Assembly (NCBI RefSeq): GCF_004912275.1
Contig: NZ_STGY01000045.1
Location: 1 to 39,355, forward strand
From: Glycomyces buryatensis
GTDB lineage: Bacteria; Actinomycetota; Actinomycetes; Mycobacteriales; Micromonosporaceae
DNA: 39,355 nt
Reading direction: 5' to 3'
The notes under the pieces were generated by a model. It saw only the letters and a program-made list of their open reading frames with translations, was not told the origin of the DNA and made no database searches. How positions within the stretch are numbered: position 1 is the stretch's first letter; every line of letters begins with the position of its first letter. Shown piece by piece: positions 30,977-38,435 of this stretch. A program made the translations under genes and the position numbers.

Positions 30977-31546
30977 TCAGCCGTTGGCCTCGGCTCGGAC
31001 CTTGACCAGCAGGGCGCGGAGGCGCTCTGCCATGTCGCCCTCGCCCCCCTGAGCAGCCAGCTCAGTGAAGCGGTCGAAGTAGCCGAGGATGCCGGTGAAG
31101 GCTGTGCGGGCCGACCAGAACTCGGAGGGGGAGTCCGCAGTCCGGCTGCGACGGAGCATCGAGGAGATGGCGACGATCTTGTCGGCGCACGCGGCCTGGA
31201 GTGTCGCGCTGTCGTCCTCTGCGACTTCGGGTTCGGTGTCTGCGCCCATCGTGTCGTGCAGGTGCTGCAAGGCGCGGACGATCCGGTTGGTCTCCGGGCT
31301 GAACTGGATGGTGAGGAATGCGTCGAGGTCGAGCGTCGGCGGCGCGAACTCGGGGCTGTCGTGCATCAGTACGGCGGCGGTGATGTCGGGCTCGGTTTCG
31401 GGATGGTAGCGGCCGAGCACGACTGCCACGGCCACGGCGTGGCGGAGCGCGGGAGCCGCGTCGATCTCGTGTCCGGCGCACCAGTTCCGTGCGCAGGTGA
31501 GCGCGTCCTCGATGAGCGGGTGACGGGGCGGTGCCAGAATGGTCAT
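30977..31546 (-). CDS. HD-domain protein, (p)ppGpp-hydrolase-like
   Basis: 189 aa. The order of putative metal ligands fits the RelA/SpoT hydrolase HD fold: H36 in LRHAVAVAVVLG, H62-D63 in AAVLMHDSPEF and D122 in AACADKIVAISSMLRR, paralleling the H...HD...LADRLHNMRT pattern. It lacks synthetase and regulatory domains, so it resembles a small stand-alone hydrolase. The ATG at 31546 (AAGGA upstream) is preferred; an upstream in-frame start would add 65 residues of composition unlike a protein domain. It is divergent, with a 27-bp gap, from the next gene. The substrate is unproven. Confidence 0.65.
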   Translation of the reverse strand: MTILAPPRHPLIEDALTCARNWCAGHEIDAAPALRHAVAVAVVLGRYHPETEPDITAAVLMHDSPEFAPPTLDLDAFLTIQFSPETNRIVRALQHLHDTMGADTEPEVAEDDSATLQAACADKIVAISSMLRRSRTADSPSEFWSARTAFTGILGYFDRFTELAAQGGEGDMAERLRALLVKVRAEANG

Positions 31547-31573
31547 GGCGGAAGATCCTTCCTGGGAGGGCGA

Positions 31574-32020
31574 ATGCGGTCGAGACGTTGGTCCGAAGGC
31601 GAGGTGTGCGCTGTGTGCCCGGCGCTGACCTGCGAGGCCGGTGCGTTCGACGTGATCGACCGGCCTGGCCCTGAATCGCAGTTCGACCCGAGTCGCGACT
31701 GCCGGGTCAATATCGCCACTGGGGCTCCGACCTGCGTGCATCCGTACCGGGTTGGCCTGCCAGTCGGCCTCTACGCCAGCGAGGGCGCGGCGTTGCCAGA
31801 GTCGGGCAGACCAGCACCGGTCCCGTCACAGGCGGCCCTAGTGATGCCGGTCTTGGAGACCGATCTGGAGGCGTGGCTGGTCGCGGTGATCGCCACCGCG
31901 CCAGAACGGGCGACCGCCCAGGCCATCAGACAGGCCGAGGCAGCCGCCCGCGAGCACTTCCCCAGTGCCGTCGTGGTCGACGCGCTCAGAGTCGTGCTCT
32001 CCCACCACCTCGCGGGTTAG
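31574..32020 (+). CDS. Hypothetical protein with Cys-containing N-terminus
   Basis: 148 aa, not recognised. The N-terminus has several cysteines (EVCAVCPALTCEAG, later SRDCRVN and PTCVHPYR) that could bind a metal. The C-terminus is helical (DLEAWLVAVIATAPERATAQAIRQAEAAAREHF). GGGAGGG lies 3 nt before the ATG. Its stop TAG overlaps the TAA of the convergent next gene by 4 bp. Confidence 0.55.
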   Translation: MRSRRWSEGEVCAVCPALTCEAGAFDVIDRPGPESQFDPSRDCRVNIATGAPTCVHPYRVGLPVGLYASEGAALPESGRPAPVPSQAALVMPVLETDLEAWLVAVIATAPERATAQAIRQAEAAAREHFPSAVVVDALRVVLSHHLAG

Positions 32021-32616
32021 ACGCTCGCGTACTCCTCACGGGCCTCGAAGGTGAAGCCGTGCGAGCGCCCCTGCGGACCGATCCCGATGCGCGCGTAGGC
32101 GGCATCGAGGATCTGGTGGCGTCGGCGCGTTTCAGCCGCGCCGATCCAGTACCGCTCGGGCGGCGTGCCCCACCCCGCCGCCTCGTAGCAGTCCTGGGTG
32201 TAGTCGTCCCGTTCCCAGACGAACTCCTCCTGGTCGGTCATGTGCACGACCGCGATGCCCCGCCGCTCGGCGAGCCGGTTGAGGAGGTTCGTCTGGGCGA
32301 GGATGGCATGGACCATCTCGTCGACCGGGGCGGCGACGTCGAGCTCGGCGGCGGCTTCGTCGCCGCCGGTCGCTTCCCAGACGGCGGCCTTGAGCGCCAA
32401 GACCTTCAAGCCCTCCTCGAAGAGCGGGGCCTTGTCGGTGTCGTGGTTCCACTCGGCGATGATCGGGTAACCGGTGAAGGTCGCCCAGCAGTCGGCGTAG
32501 AGCTGGGAGGAGGCGACCAGGCGGTCGAACTCGATGTCGTCCTTGATCTCGGTGAGCAGCTCGTCGGCGCGAGCGCCGATCCGGGCCGCCTCGGGGCGGT
32601 TGACGGTTGCGGACAT
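32017..32616 (-). CDS. Hypothetical protein, 199 aa
   Basis: Not recognised. It is mixed helical with conserved-looking aromatic motifs (LYADCWATFTGYPIIAEWNHD and EEFVWERDDYTQDCYEAAGW). A helix-rich middle (VDEMVHAILAQTNLLNRLAERRG) is followed by a short strand region (IAVVHMTDQEEF). No catalytic signature is identified. GAAAGGGAA lies before the ATG and is part of a leader shared with the 114-aa gene (TTTCACA on the plus strand at 32628-32634). It may be transcribed with the two genes upstream, behind a hairpin. Confidence 0.65.
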   Translation of the reverse strand: MSATVNRPEAARIGARADELLTEIKDDIEFDRLVASSQLYADCWATFTGYPIIAEWNHDTDKAPLFEEGLKVLALKAAVWEATGGDEAAAELDVAAPVDEMVHAILAQTNLLNRLAERRGIAVVHMTDQEEFVWERDDYTQDCYEAAGWGTPPERYWIGAAETRRRHQILDAAYARIGIGPQGRSHGFTFEAREEYASV

Positions 32617-32714
32617 GATGGATTCCCTTTCACAATTCAGGCTTGGCGGTCATGGTCGTCGCATCGGCGACGTTCGGTATCTCGGGCTCCTCTCAGATAG
32701 GCGGTCCGGTGGAC

Positions 32715-32741
32715 CCGGCGACCGGAACGACCGGTCGCCGG
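32715..32741. terminator. Hairpin between small minus-strand genes
   Basis: CCGGCGACCGG (32715-32725) and CCGGTCGCCGG (32731-32741) form an 11-bp stem with a 5-nt loop, just after the stop of the 95-aa gene. No U-run follows on the minus strand, so it may attenuate rather than terminate. Confidence 0.45.
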
Positions 32742-32747
32742 ACGGGT

Positions 32748-33035
32748 TTAGGTACTTCGTGTGCGGAGCGGTCCGTGCTCGATGAGCAGGTGCTGCACGC
32801 GGGCGATGACCTCCACCCGCAGCGCGGAGCTCCACATCCGCTGCCAGGTCTCGCCCCATGCGACCGCCGCGATCCTGCCGTCGCGGTGGTCGATGCGGGC
32901 GACCTCTGTTTCCTCGTCCGGCCAGAGCTTGGAGCGGTAGCGGACGGTGGCGGTCCGGTCAGTGAGTTCGACCGTGTAGTCCGCAGTGGAATCCTGGTCG
33001 CTGGAGACCTTGATCGGAGCGATGGTCGCGGTCAT
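32748..33035 (-). CDS. Hypothetical protein, 95 aa
   Basis: Not recognised. It is probably a small beta-rich domain (DYTVELTDRTATVRYRSKLWPDEETEVARIDHRDGRIAAVAWGETWQ) with a C-terminal helix. Its ATG overlaps the stop of the 114-aa gene by 4 bp, so translation is coupled and the two proteins may work as a pair. The longer in-frame extension upstream overlaps the other gene and is not supported. Confidence 0.6.
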   Translation of the reverse strand: MTATIAPIKVSSDQDSTADYTVELTDRTATVRYRSKLWPDEETEVARIDHRDGRIAAVAWGETWQRMWSSALRVEVIARVQHLLIEHGPLRTRST

Positions 33036-33376
33036 GGCCGTGCCTCGGCGTGCCACGCCGCGATGAGCGCGGCGATCTGGTGACGCTGCTGGGTCTTCCA
33101 GAATTCGGTCTGGTCCTGATGTGCGTCGTCCCATTCAACCGAGCGGAGGACCCCGCCAGCATGGCGAGCGCGGCCGATCTTGACCGGGCCGTCGGTGCGG
33201 TTGTGCCAGATAGTGGCGAACTCCGAACCGCGACGGCCGGTCAGGCTGAGAGAGCCTCCACTGGCGGTCGTCCAGTCACCCAGGTGCTCCGGTTTGGCAC
33301 GTTTCTGAACGGGGACTGCGGGTTCGACGTGGGCTTGCCGCCCGAAGTCGCGAATCGTAGAGTAGTGGTCAGTCAC
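33032..33376 (-). CDS. Hypothetical protein, 114 aa
   Basis: Not recognised. The N-terminus (HYSTIRDFGRQAHVEPA) and a beta-rich middle (GGSLSLTGRRGSEFATIWHNRTDGPVKIGRARH) are followed by a C-terminal helix (TEFWKTQQRHQIAALIAAWHAEA). GTG start with AAAGGAG 8 nt upstream, inside the leader motif shared with the 199-aa gene. It is the first gene of a coupled pair with the 95-aa protein. Confidence 0.65.
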   Translation of the reverse strand: MTDHYSTIRDFGRQAHVEPAVPVQKRAKPEHLGDWTTASGGSLSLTGRRGSEFATIWHNRTDGPVKIGRARHAGGVLRSVEWDDAHQDQTEFWKTQQRHQIAALIAAWHAEARP

Positions 33377-33404
33377 CAGGATCTCCTTTCACAGTTCTGG
33401 TGAA

Positions 33405-33445
33405 CGGCGACCCGCCGACAGGTCAGCTTGTTCGGCGGGTCGCCG
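33405..33445. repeat. Large perfect hairpin in a divergent intergenic region
   Basis: CGGCGACCCGCCGA (33405-33418) pairs perfectly with TCGGCGGGTCGCCG (33432-33445), a 14-bp stem with a 13-nt loop. It lies 28 bp upstream of the 114-aa gene and 232 bp before the XRE gene, which is divergent. It may be a regulatory structure, a terminator or a recognition site. Confidence 0.7.
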
Positions 33446-33550
33446 CTTGCCTGGCTGTTCGCAGCACCGTTCTTCCGGCCACTACCGAGTCCAGCCAGCC
33501 GACCCGGCAGCACGTCTGTTCGCAGTGGACAATGAGGCTGGTTGACGCCC

Positions 33551-33578
33551 TTGCGGCGATAGCCGAAACTGGTAATGT
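33551..33578 (+). promoter_or_regulatory. Promoter of the XRE regulator gene
   Basis: TTGCGG (33551-33556), 16 bp, TAATGT (33573-33578). The message would have a leader of about 90 nt ending in CGGAGG before the GTG start, and would contain the tandem CTGTGAAATCC copies at 33645-33666. Confidence 0.5.
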
Positions 33579-33644
33579 CGCCCAGCTCTCATCTACAGAC
33601 AGTGTTGACTCGGATGCCGAATCCGTCGATGCTCCGGGCGGCAC

Positions 33645-33666
33645 CTGTGAAATCCTGTGAAATCCG
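33645..33666 (+). repeat. Tandem 11-bp repeat CTGTGAAATCC x2
   Basis: Two adjacent copies lie immediately before the CGGAGG ribosome site of the XRE gene. The TGTGAAA core also occurs (inverted on the plus strand as TTTCACA) before the 199-aa and 114-aa genes, so it may be the site of a shared regulator. Confidence 0.55.
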
Positions 33667-33676
33667 GAGGCCGCCC

Positions 33677-34939
33677 GTGAACAGCTACAACGGCATCGGC
33701 GGCCTGCTGCGCCACCTACGTCGCGGCTCGGGCATGACGCTCGCGGCCGTCGCCTCCCGCGTGGGCTGCGCCGTCTCCCAGATATCGCAGGTGGAGACCG
33801 GAACCCGTTCGCTCAAACCGTGGTTGGCCGAGTCGCTCGACGTGGTCTACGGCACCGCCGGAATGATCAGCGCTCTTGCCGCTGAGGCGGAGATCGGCTC
33901 GGTCGAGGAGGTAGTGGCGGTCCGCATCCCCGGCGAGAACACGACGTTGATGCTGTCGCGCCGACAGTTCCTAACTGCCATCGGTCTCGGTGCGGCTGGG
34001 GCCCTTCCGGGTTTGAAGGAGGCCGTCGGTCGGCTCACGCCGACAGCGGAGCTGGTCGATGAACTGCGTGATTCATTCGCGCAGTTGCGCAACGCGGCCC
34101 GGCTCACCGCCCCGACCCATGTCATCCCCGCGCTTATGGGCCAGGTGGCGATCATCGACGCCGTCCGCCACTCGTCGACTGGTGAGGTCAGGGTCAACCT
34201 CGATCGGCTTCAGGCGCGACTGGCCGAGACCCTGTCGTGGATGTGCGAGGAAGCCGGTGACGGCAGCGCCGCGCTGTTCTGGATCGACCGGACTAGCGAA
34301 TGGGCGGCGCGATCGGCGTGGACCGCGATGTCGCACTACACGTCCATTCGTCGTTCCATGCTCGCCCTCAGCACAGCCGGGTTCGCTCCAGCGGCGATCG
34401 ACCACGCCCGGCCGGTGCTCGCCTCCACCGGTGCGCCGCATCGGCTGAAAGCACTTGCAGCCAAACAGGTTGCCTTTGGCAATGCTCTGCTGGGACTTCC
34501 CGACGCGACTCAGTACGCTCTCGACCTCACTGCCAGACACCTTGAGGCGTCGGATGGGAGCGACCAGAATTCCACGGTCGGACAGACCAGCCTGCCCACC
34601 GACGATCTACTCCTCATGTTCCGTGCCACGTGCGACGTCTACCTTGGTGGCGGACCGCTCACCATTGCCGAGTTCGAGCCCCGGTTGCACGCCATCAGCG
34701 CCGCCAGCGCCCGCAGCGGGGCGATCAACACGGCGAAGCTGGCGCGCGCCTATGCGAGCGCCGGAGACGTCGACCGGGCGTGCCGACTCGCCGCCGACGT
34801 CCTCGACGGCGGTGGCGCTACCGAGTCGCGGTCGACTCGGGTCGAACTGGTCCGGGCACTCACCCTCATTCGGACACGTTGGCCCGGCAGGGAAGAGACC
34901 GCTGAACTCAGCCGGAAGCTAGAATCCGTCTCAGGATAG
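33677..34939 (+). CDS. XRE-family regulator with C-terminal helical-repeat domain
   Basis: 420 aa. A Cro/C1-type HTH occupies residues 7-60 (IGGLLRHLRRGSGMTLAAVASRVGCAVSQISQVETG). A long helical region follows, of TPR-like character, with repeats such as MSHYTSIRRSMLALSTAGFAPAAID and AINTAKLARAYASAGDVDRACRLAADVL near the end. This is a common actinobacterial arrangement. Residues 94-111 (SRRQFLTAIGLGAAGALP) look like a Tat signal but are internal, as in relatives. GTG start with CGGAGG upstream. It is convergent with the S51 peptidase gene (9-bp overlap). The ligand and targets are unknown; a role regulating neighbours is inference. Confidence 0.85.
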   Translation: MNSYNGIGGLLRHLRRGSGMTLAAVASRVGCAVSQISQVETGTRSLKPWLAESLDVVYGTAGMISALAAEAEIGSVEEVVAVRIPGENTTLMLSRRQFLTAIGLGAAGALPGLKEAVGRLTPTAELVDELRDSFAQLRNAARLTAPTHVIPALMGQVAIIDAVRHSSTGEVRVNLDRLQARLAETLSWMCEEAGDGSAALFWIDRTSEWAARSAWTAMSHYTSIRRSMLALSTAGFAPAAIDHARPVLASTGAPHRLKALAAKQVAFGNALLGLPDATQYALDLTARHLEASDGSDQNSTVGQTSLPTDDLLLMFRATCDVYLGGGPLTIAEFEPRLHAISAASARSGAINTAKLARAYASAGDVDRACRLAADVLDGGGATESRSTRVELVRALTLIRTRWPGREETAELSRKLESVSG

Positions 34940-35653
34940 TGGGCGCGGCTCGATCCGCTTCTCGACAACTTGCCCCGCATCGTTCCGGGCCAGGTGATAG
35001 CCGTAGGCGTCCTTGCGGTCGGCGACGACCTCGGCCAGCTCCGTGCCCCGGTAGACGAGGGCCGCTCCCGCGTCGGTCGCGTACCCGTCATCGAGCGCAC
35101 CCTCGGCGATGAGCCGCTTGTGGGCCTTCTTGCGGTGGCTGTAGTGAACCGCGTTCGAATACGGCAGGAACCCGATCCCCTCGGCGGCTTGGATCTTCGG
35201 TCCAAAGCTGTCGGTCGATCCGCCCGTATGCCAGCACAGCGAGCCGGCGGACTCCCCGCCGAGGACCACACCTGCCTGCCAGCAGTCCTTGAGCACTTCG
35301 GGAAGCCGGTGCGACTTCCATATCGCCACCAGGTTCACCAAGGAGCCACGGTCGACCCAGATCATGTCCTGCGCAAGCAGATGGGCCGCAACGTCTTCGA
35401 CATTCGGCATCTCGAACAGTGTCAGGTGGGAGCATTCGACCCCTGAACCGGCGAAGGCGCCGTAGAACCCGGCGATCCTCCGCTCCGGGTCGCCACCAGC
35501 GGTGGCGATGAAACACACCCGTGGGTGCTCGGACGCCTCAGCGAGGTCGAACGCCACGCGGAACACCTTGCCTGGCCGCCAGTCGACCGCGTTGCGGCCG
35601 GTCCGGTCGAACCCCATGGACCCGGCGACGATCGTGGGAGTGCGCGCAACCAT
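34931..35653 (-). CDS. Peptidase E-like (S51) / type 1 glutamine amidotransferase-like protein
   Basis: 240 aa. The nucleophile elbow is GGESAGSLCWH with S135 (residues 132-142), in the position of the S51 dipeptidase E Ser. It is followed by LPYSNAVHYSHRKKAH with H170 as the likely His. S51 enzymes cleave N-terminal Asp dipeptides; related members act in cyanophycin turnover. The ATG at 35653 is preceded by TACACT (minus strand; 35660-35665) with 6 nt between, a leaderless arrangement. An 8-codon longer start exists but lies inside the promoter. Confidence 0.85.
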   Translation of the reverse strand: MVARTPTIVAGSMGFDRTGRNAVDWRPGKVFRVAFDLAEASEHPRVCFIATAGGDPERRIAGFYGAFAGSGVECSHLTLFEMPNVEDVAAHLLAQDMIWVDRGSLVNLVAIWKSHRLPEVLKDCWQAGVVLGGESAGSLCWHTGGSTDSFGPKIQAAEGIGFLPYSNAVHYSHRKKAHKRLIAEGALDDGYATDAGAALVYRGTELAEVVADRKDAYGYHLARNDAGQVVEKRIEPRPLS

Positions 35654-35659
35654 GGTGTC

Positions 35660-35665
35660 AGTGTA
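35660..35665 (-). promoter_or_regulatory. Leaderless -10 of the S51 peptidase gene
   Basis: On the minus strand TACACT is followed by 6 nt and then ATG at 35653. It supports the shorter start and a message without a leader. Confidence 0.5.
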
Positions 35666-35984
35666 GTTTGCAGGCAAGGCAGGTTCGGGAAGGTTCCGTC
35701 ACCTTTACTTTGCACGGCCCGCGGAAGTGCGAACGGTGGGTTTCGGCAGCTCATTCTGGTGGTCTAGCGATCATCGCACCCTGCACTGACACAAGCGAAG
35801 GCGTGGGGGCGAACCGGGTGAGAGACCGCTGTGGCAGACCCGGCGAGGCTCTGACCGTGGCCGAACCTAGAAGTGAGCTATTGTTCGCCGCAGTACTTGT
35901 CCACCCGCGACAATGCAACGATCCAAGGTGGCAGCACCAAAGAGGCGACTCCCGTTTGCACTCGGATCTTCCCGCGGGGAGCGC
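35666..35984. other. Intergenic region without a supported gene
   Basis: About 319 bp between the peptidase promoter and the end of the NACHT gene. Short frames exist on both strands but none has a recognisable domain, good start context or composition typical of coding sequence. Confidence 0.6.
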
Positions 35985-38423
35985 TCACCGAAGCTGAGGC
36001 GACCCACCGGTGCCGAGCCCAAGGCTCTTCAAATCATCAGAGAGCCACCCTGCCGCCAAACTGGACGCAGGTCGGCCGTTAGACATGTCATCTGCGCCTG
36101 TGTCAACCCATCCAAGACTGCCGATTGATTCGCGGCTTTGCCCAGCGAGCCAGGAGCGAATGTTCTCGCGAATGGCTGTCTGGCGCTCCCAGAATGTTGA
36201 TTGCTCCCGACTGGTCTGGGCGATCACCGCTCGTCTAGAAACTGACCAGACTGCCTCGGGTCCAGGCGGTGCAAACTGGCGTATCAATGCCATTGGCACC
36301 TGCATTGCGGTCAGAAGCGGTACATTGCCGAGCCGGTCAGGTCCATCGAACTGCACTTCCAGGACGACGCCGAACGGCGCAAGTGCTGAACTTGGCATGG
36401 ACCACCCGAGCCGGGCGAACGAGTGAGCTAGCGCCTCGTCATAGGCCTCGCACGCGCGCCCGTACACCTCGACCTCGAACTCCATGAGCCGCTGGGGGGA
36501 ATAGCGGTCCCAGACCCACCCGCCCCCCGGGTGCGACACGTCCGCCTCCGGAAGATGCGACACCACCTGTCCGGGCGCTGTCGAGTCGATCCATGAGACA
36601 AGATCATCGAGCTCCGCGCCGGAGAATATTGCTGAGCCATTTCGTGAGATCCCGGCATCCCGGTTCTGTCCGATCGCGTTGAACAGTTCTGTTGCCCGAT
36701 TTCTAATCTCATCGGCGGACAGGTCGCCGTGAAATCCGGACCCACGGCCGAGGACGCGCCGGGCAAGGTCAAAGCGACGTTCCTGTACCCAGACCCCGTC
36801 CGGAGTACCCAAGAACGGGTCGCGGGACAGTTTTTCATCCATCGCACTTGCGATACTTTTCTGCACCATGGTCCAGGGCCAGGCGTGACCTTCCGGTGCT
36901 TCACCACTGATCCACGGACGCCAATCCGGCACTGGGCTTGGAACCAGCGGGTGTACACCGAGAGGGACTTGGGTCACGTAGTCGGCTGCTGGACGAGAGG
37001 TCGAGAACGCTATGTCGATGCGATGGCCAGATACAGTGACGCCCAACCCGACCGGGCCCCGGACTACCAGCGATGGGAGAACGCCTCCGGCGAGCGGGCC
37101 CAGGCCCTCCGTCCAGGTGCGCAGGGCTTGGAGGAGGCGGGTGCCGCTGGTCTGGGCGTCGAGATTCTCGTCGTCTTCGGTACGCCAGTCTCTGTGTCCG
37201 TTGAACGCCTCGTTGATGATCCAGGCCGCCGCTCCCGGGTTCCCGGCAACCCAGGTCCCCAGCAGGTCGTCCACCGCATCTTCGGTCCGTGCGCTCAACG
37301 CGGCCACTGCCGCGGCCCATCGCCAACGATTGAACCGGCGAGTGTCGGCCACGACCTCCGCAGCAGACACGTCGCCGGTGAGAATCGTCTGCGCCGCAAA
37401 CCAGTGTTGGAAGATTGGCAGAGCGAACCGGACCGAGTCATCGGGGCCGTCGGCCACCAGCCGACTCGAACGAGCGATCTGGCGGTCGCTGAACAGCAAG
37501 TCGTCCTTGCCCGTTCTGGTAAGCACCACAGCAAGTTTCTGGAGGACCGGGAGAATCTCACTTGAGGTTACCGCTGACCTCTCGGTGCCCTTTCTGAGAG
37601 CATTTTCGACCAGGTCTCGTATGAGATCTGCTTCTCCACGGGGAGCGCCGTCCTGACGGAGCATGACTCCCGCCCCGAGGGCGAAGAACGGCCTGGTCAC
37701 TGTGGCCCGCATGTCCGTCGTCCAGCGCCACGTACTGTACGGCCTGCCGCTAACAGACTCGACGAGCTTCAGTGCCGCATCCTCGCTGAGGAGCGTCGCG
37801 GATATCCCCTCTGTTGGCATGGCGGACAGAATGCCTGGACGAGCAGTCAGCAAGACCCGAATATTCGTATATGTCTTGGAGAGGATGCGAGCGGCATCCA
37901 GTAGGGCCTGCGCCTTGGCGGGGTCGTTCGTCTCGTCGAGACCGTCCACCGTGATAGACGCGCCTTGTCCATGGCGCCAGGTGGGCCCGAGCTGCTGTTC
38001 GACGGCGCCTTCGAGCGTTCGGCCGAGTAGGTCTTGGGCGTTCAACCAAACCGGGAGCGGCGCACGCTCGTCTGCGATGAGATTTTCGATCTCGGCACGA
38101 TGCCATGTTTCGGCGATCTCGGACTTGCCAGACCCAAAATCGCCGAGCAGGACCTTTACTCTGCCGCTTGGGATATCCGGGATTTTGATTTGACCGAGAT
38201 ATGGCGCCAGGACAGCCTCATCAACCTCGAACGCTTGCAGGCGAACCTCTCGGCGAGCTCTGGACCCCTGGTGGAGAACCGTCGCGAGGTCGTGGCGATT
38301 AGCGAACCGCGCCTTCGGATGGGCGGACGCGTAGACGTTGATCTGGAGGTTGTTGTCGCCGATTTGTACGCCCTTGGCCCCACTGGCGTCGACTTCGCGG
38401 CCAGGACGGTCGTTTTCCGCCAT
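35985..38423 (-). CDS. NACHT-type NTPase with N-terminal RHIM-like amyloid motif
   Basis: 812 aa. Residues 15-31 (GAKGVQIGDNNLQINVY) carry a RHIM-type core (V-Q-I-G-D-N-N), the signature of prion-like amyloid signalling motifs. A P-loop NTPase of NACHT/STAND type follows: Walker A GDFGSGKS (94-101), Walker B ITVDGLDE with the NACHT D-G-L-D-E (157-164) and the LLTARPG sensor (191-197). The region after about 330 is a long unrecognised mixed domain, without evident TPR, WD40, LRR or other repeats. It follows the 126-aa gene by 12 bp. Such NLR-like proteins are thought to sense infection, oligomerise and template amyloid folding of a partner effector that carries the same motif. Sensing target unknown. 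Confidence 0.85.
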   Translation of the reverse strand: MAENDRPGREVDASGAKGVQIGDNNLQINVYASAHPKARFANRHDLATVLHQGSRARREVRLQAFEVDEAVLAPYLGQIKIPDIPSGRVKVLLGDFGSGKSEIAETWHRAEIENLIADERAPLPVWLNAQDLLGRTLEGAVEQQLGPTWRHGQGASITVDGLDETNDPAKAQALLDAARILSKTYTNIRVLLTARPGILSAMPTEGISATLLSEDAALKLVESVSGRPYSTWRWTTDMRATVTRPFFALGAGVMLRQDGAPRGEADLIRDLVENALRKGTERSAVTSSEILPVLQKLAVVLTRTGKDDLLFSDRQIARSSRLVADGPDDSVRFALPIFQHWFAAQTILTGDVSAAEVVADTRRFNRWRWAAAVAALSARTEDAVDDLLGTWVAGNPGAAAWIINEAFNGHRDWRTEDDENLDAQTSGTRLLQALRTWTEGLGPLAGGVLPSLVVRGPVGLGVTVSGHRIDIAFSTSRPAADYVTQVPLGVHPLVPSPVPDWRPWISGEAPEGHAWPWTMVQKSIASAMDEKLSRDPFLGTPDGVWVQERRFDLARRVLGRGSGFHGDLSADEIRNRATELFNAIGQNRDAGISRNGSAIFSGAELDDLVSWIDSTAPGQVVSHLPEADVSHPGGGWVWDRYSPQRLMEFEVEVYGRACEAYDEALAHSFARLGWSMPSSALAPFGVVLEVQFDGPDRLGNVPLLTAMQVPMALIRQFAPPGPEAVWSVSRRAVIAQTSREQSTFWERQTAIRENIRSWLAGQSRESIGSLGWVDTGADDMSNGRPASSLAAGWLSDDLKSLGLGTGGSPQLR
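38331..38384 (-). other. RHIM-like motif of the NACHT protein (residues 14-31)
   Basis: Encodes SGAKGVQIGDNNLQINVY. The core V-Q-I-G-D-N-N matches the known RHIM core (I/V)Q(I/V/L)GxxN. Compare the effector copy at 38439-38495. Confidence 0.8.
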
Positions 38424-38435
38424 CGGCGCTACCTG

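Noticed and set aside
33956..34010. Tat signal in the XRE regulator (SRRQFLTAIGLGAAG)
   Set aside because: It is about 95 residues after the HTH and cannot be a signal peptide; a similar internal stretch is common in this regulator class.
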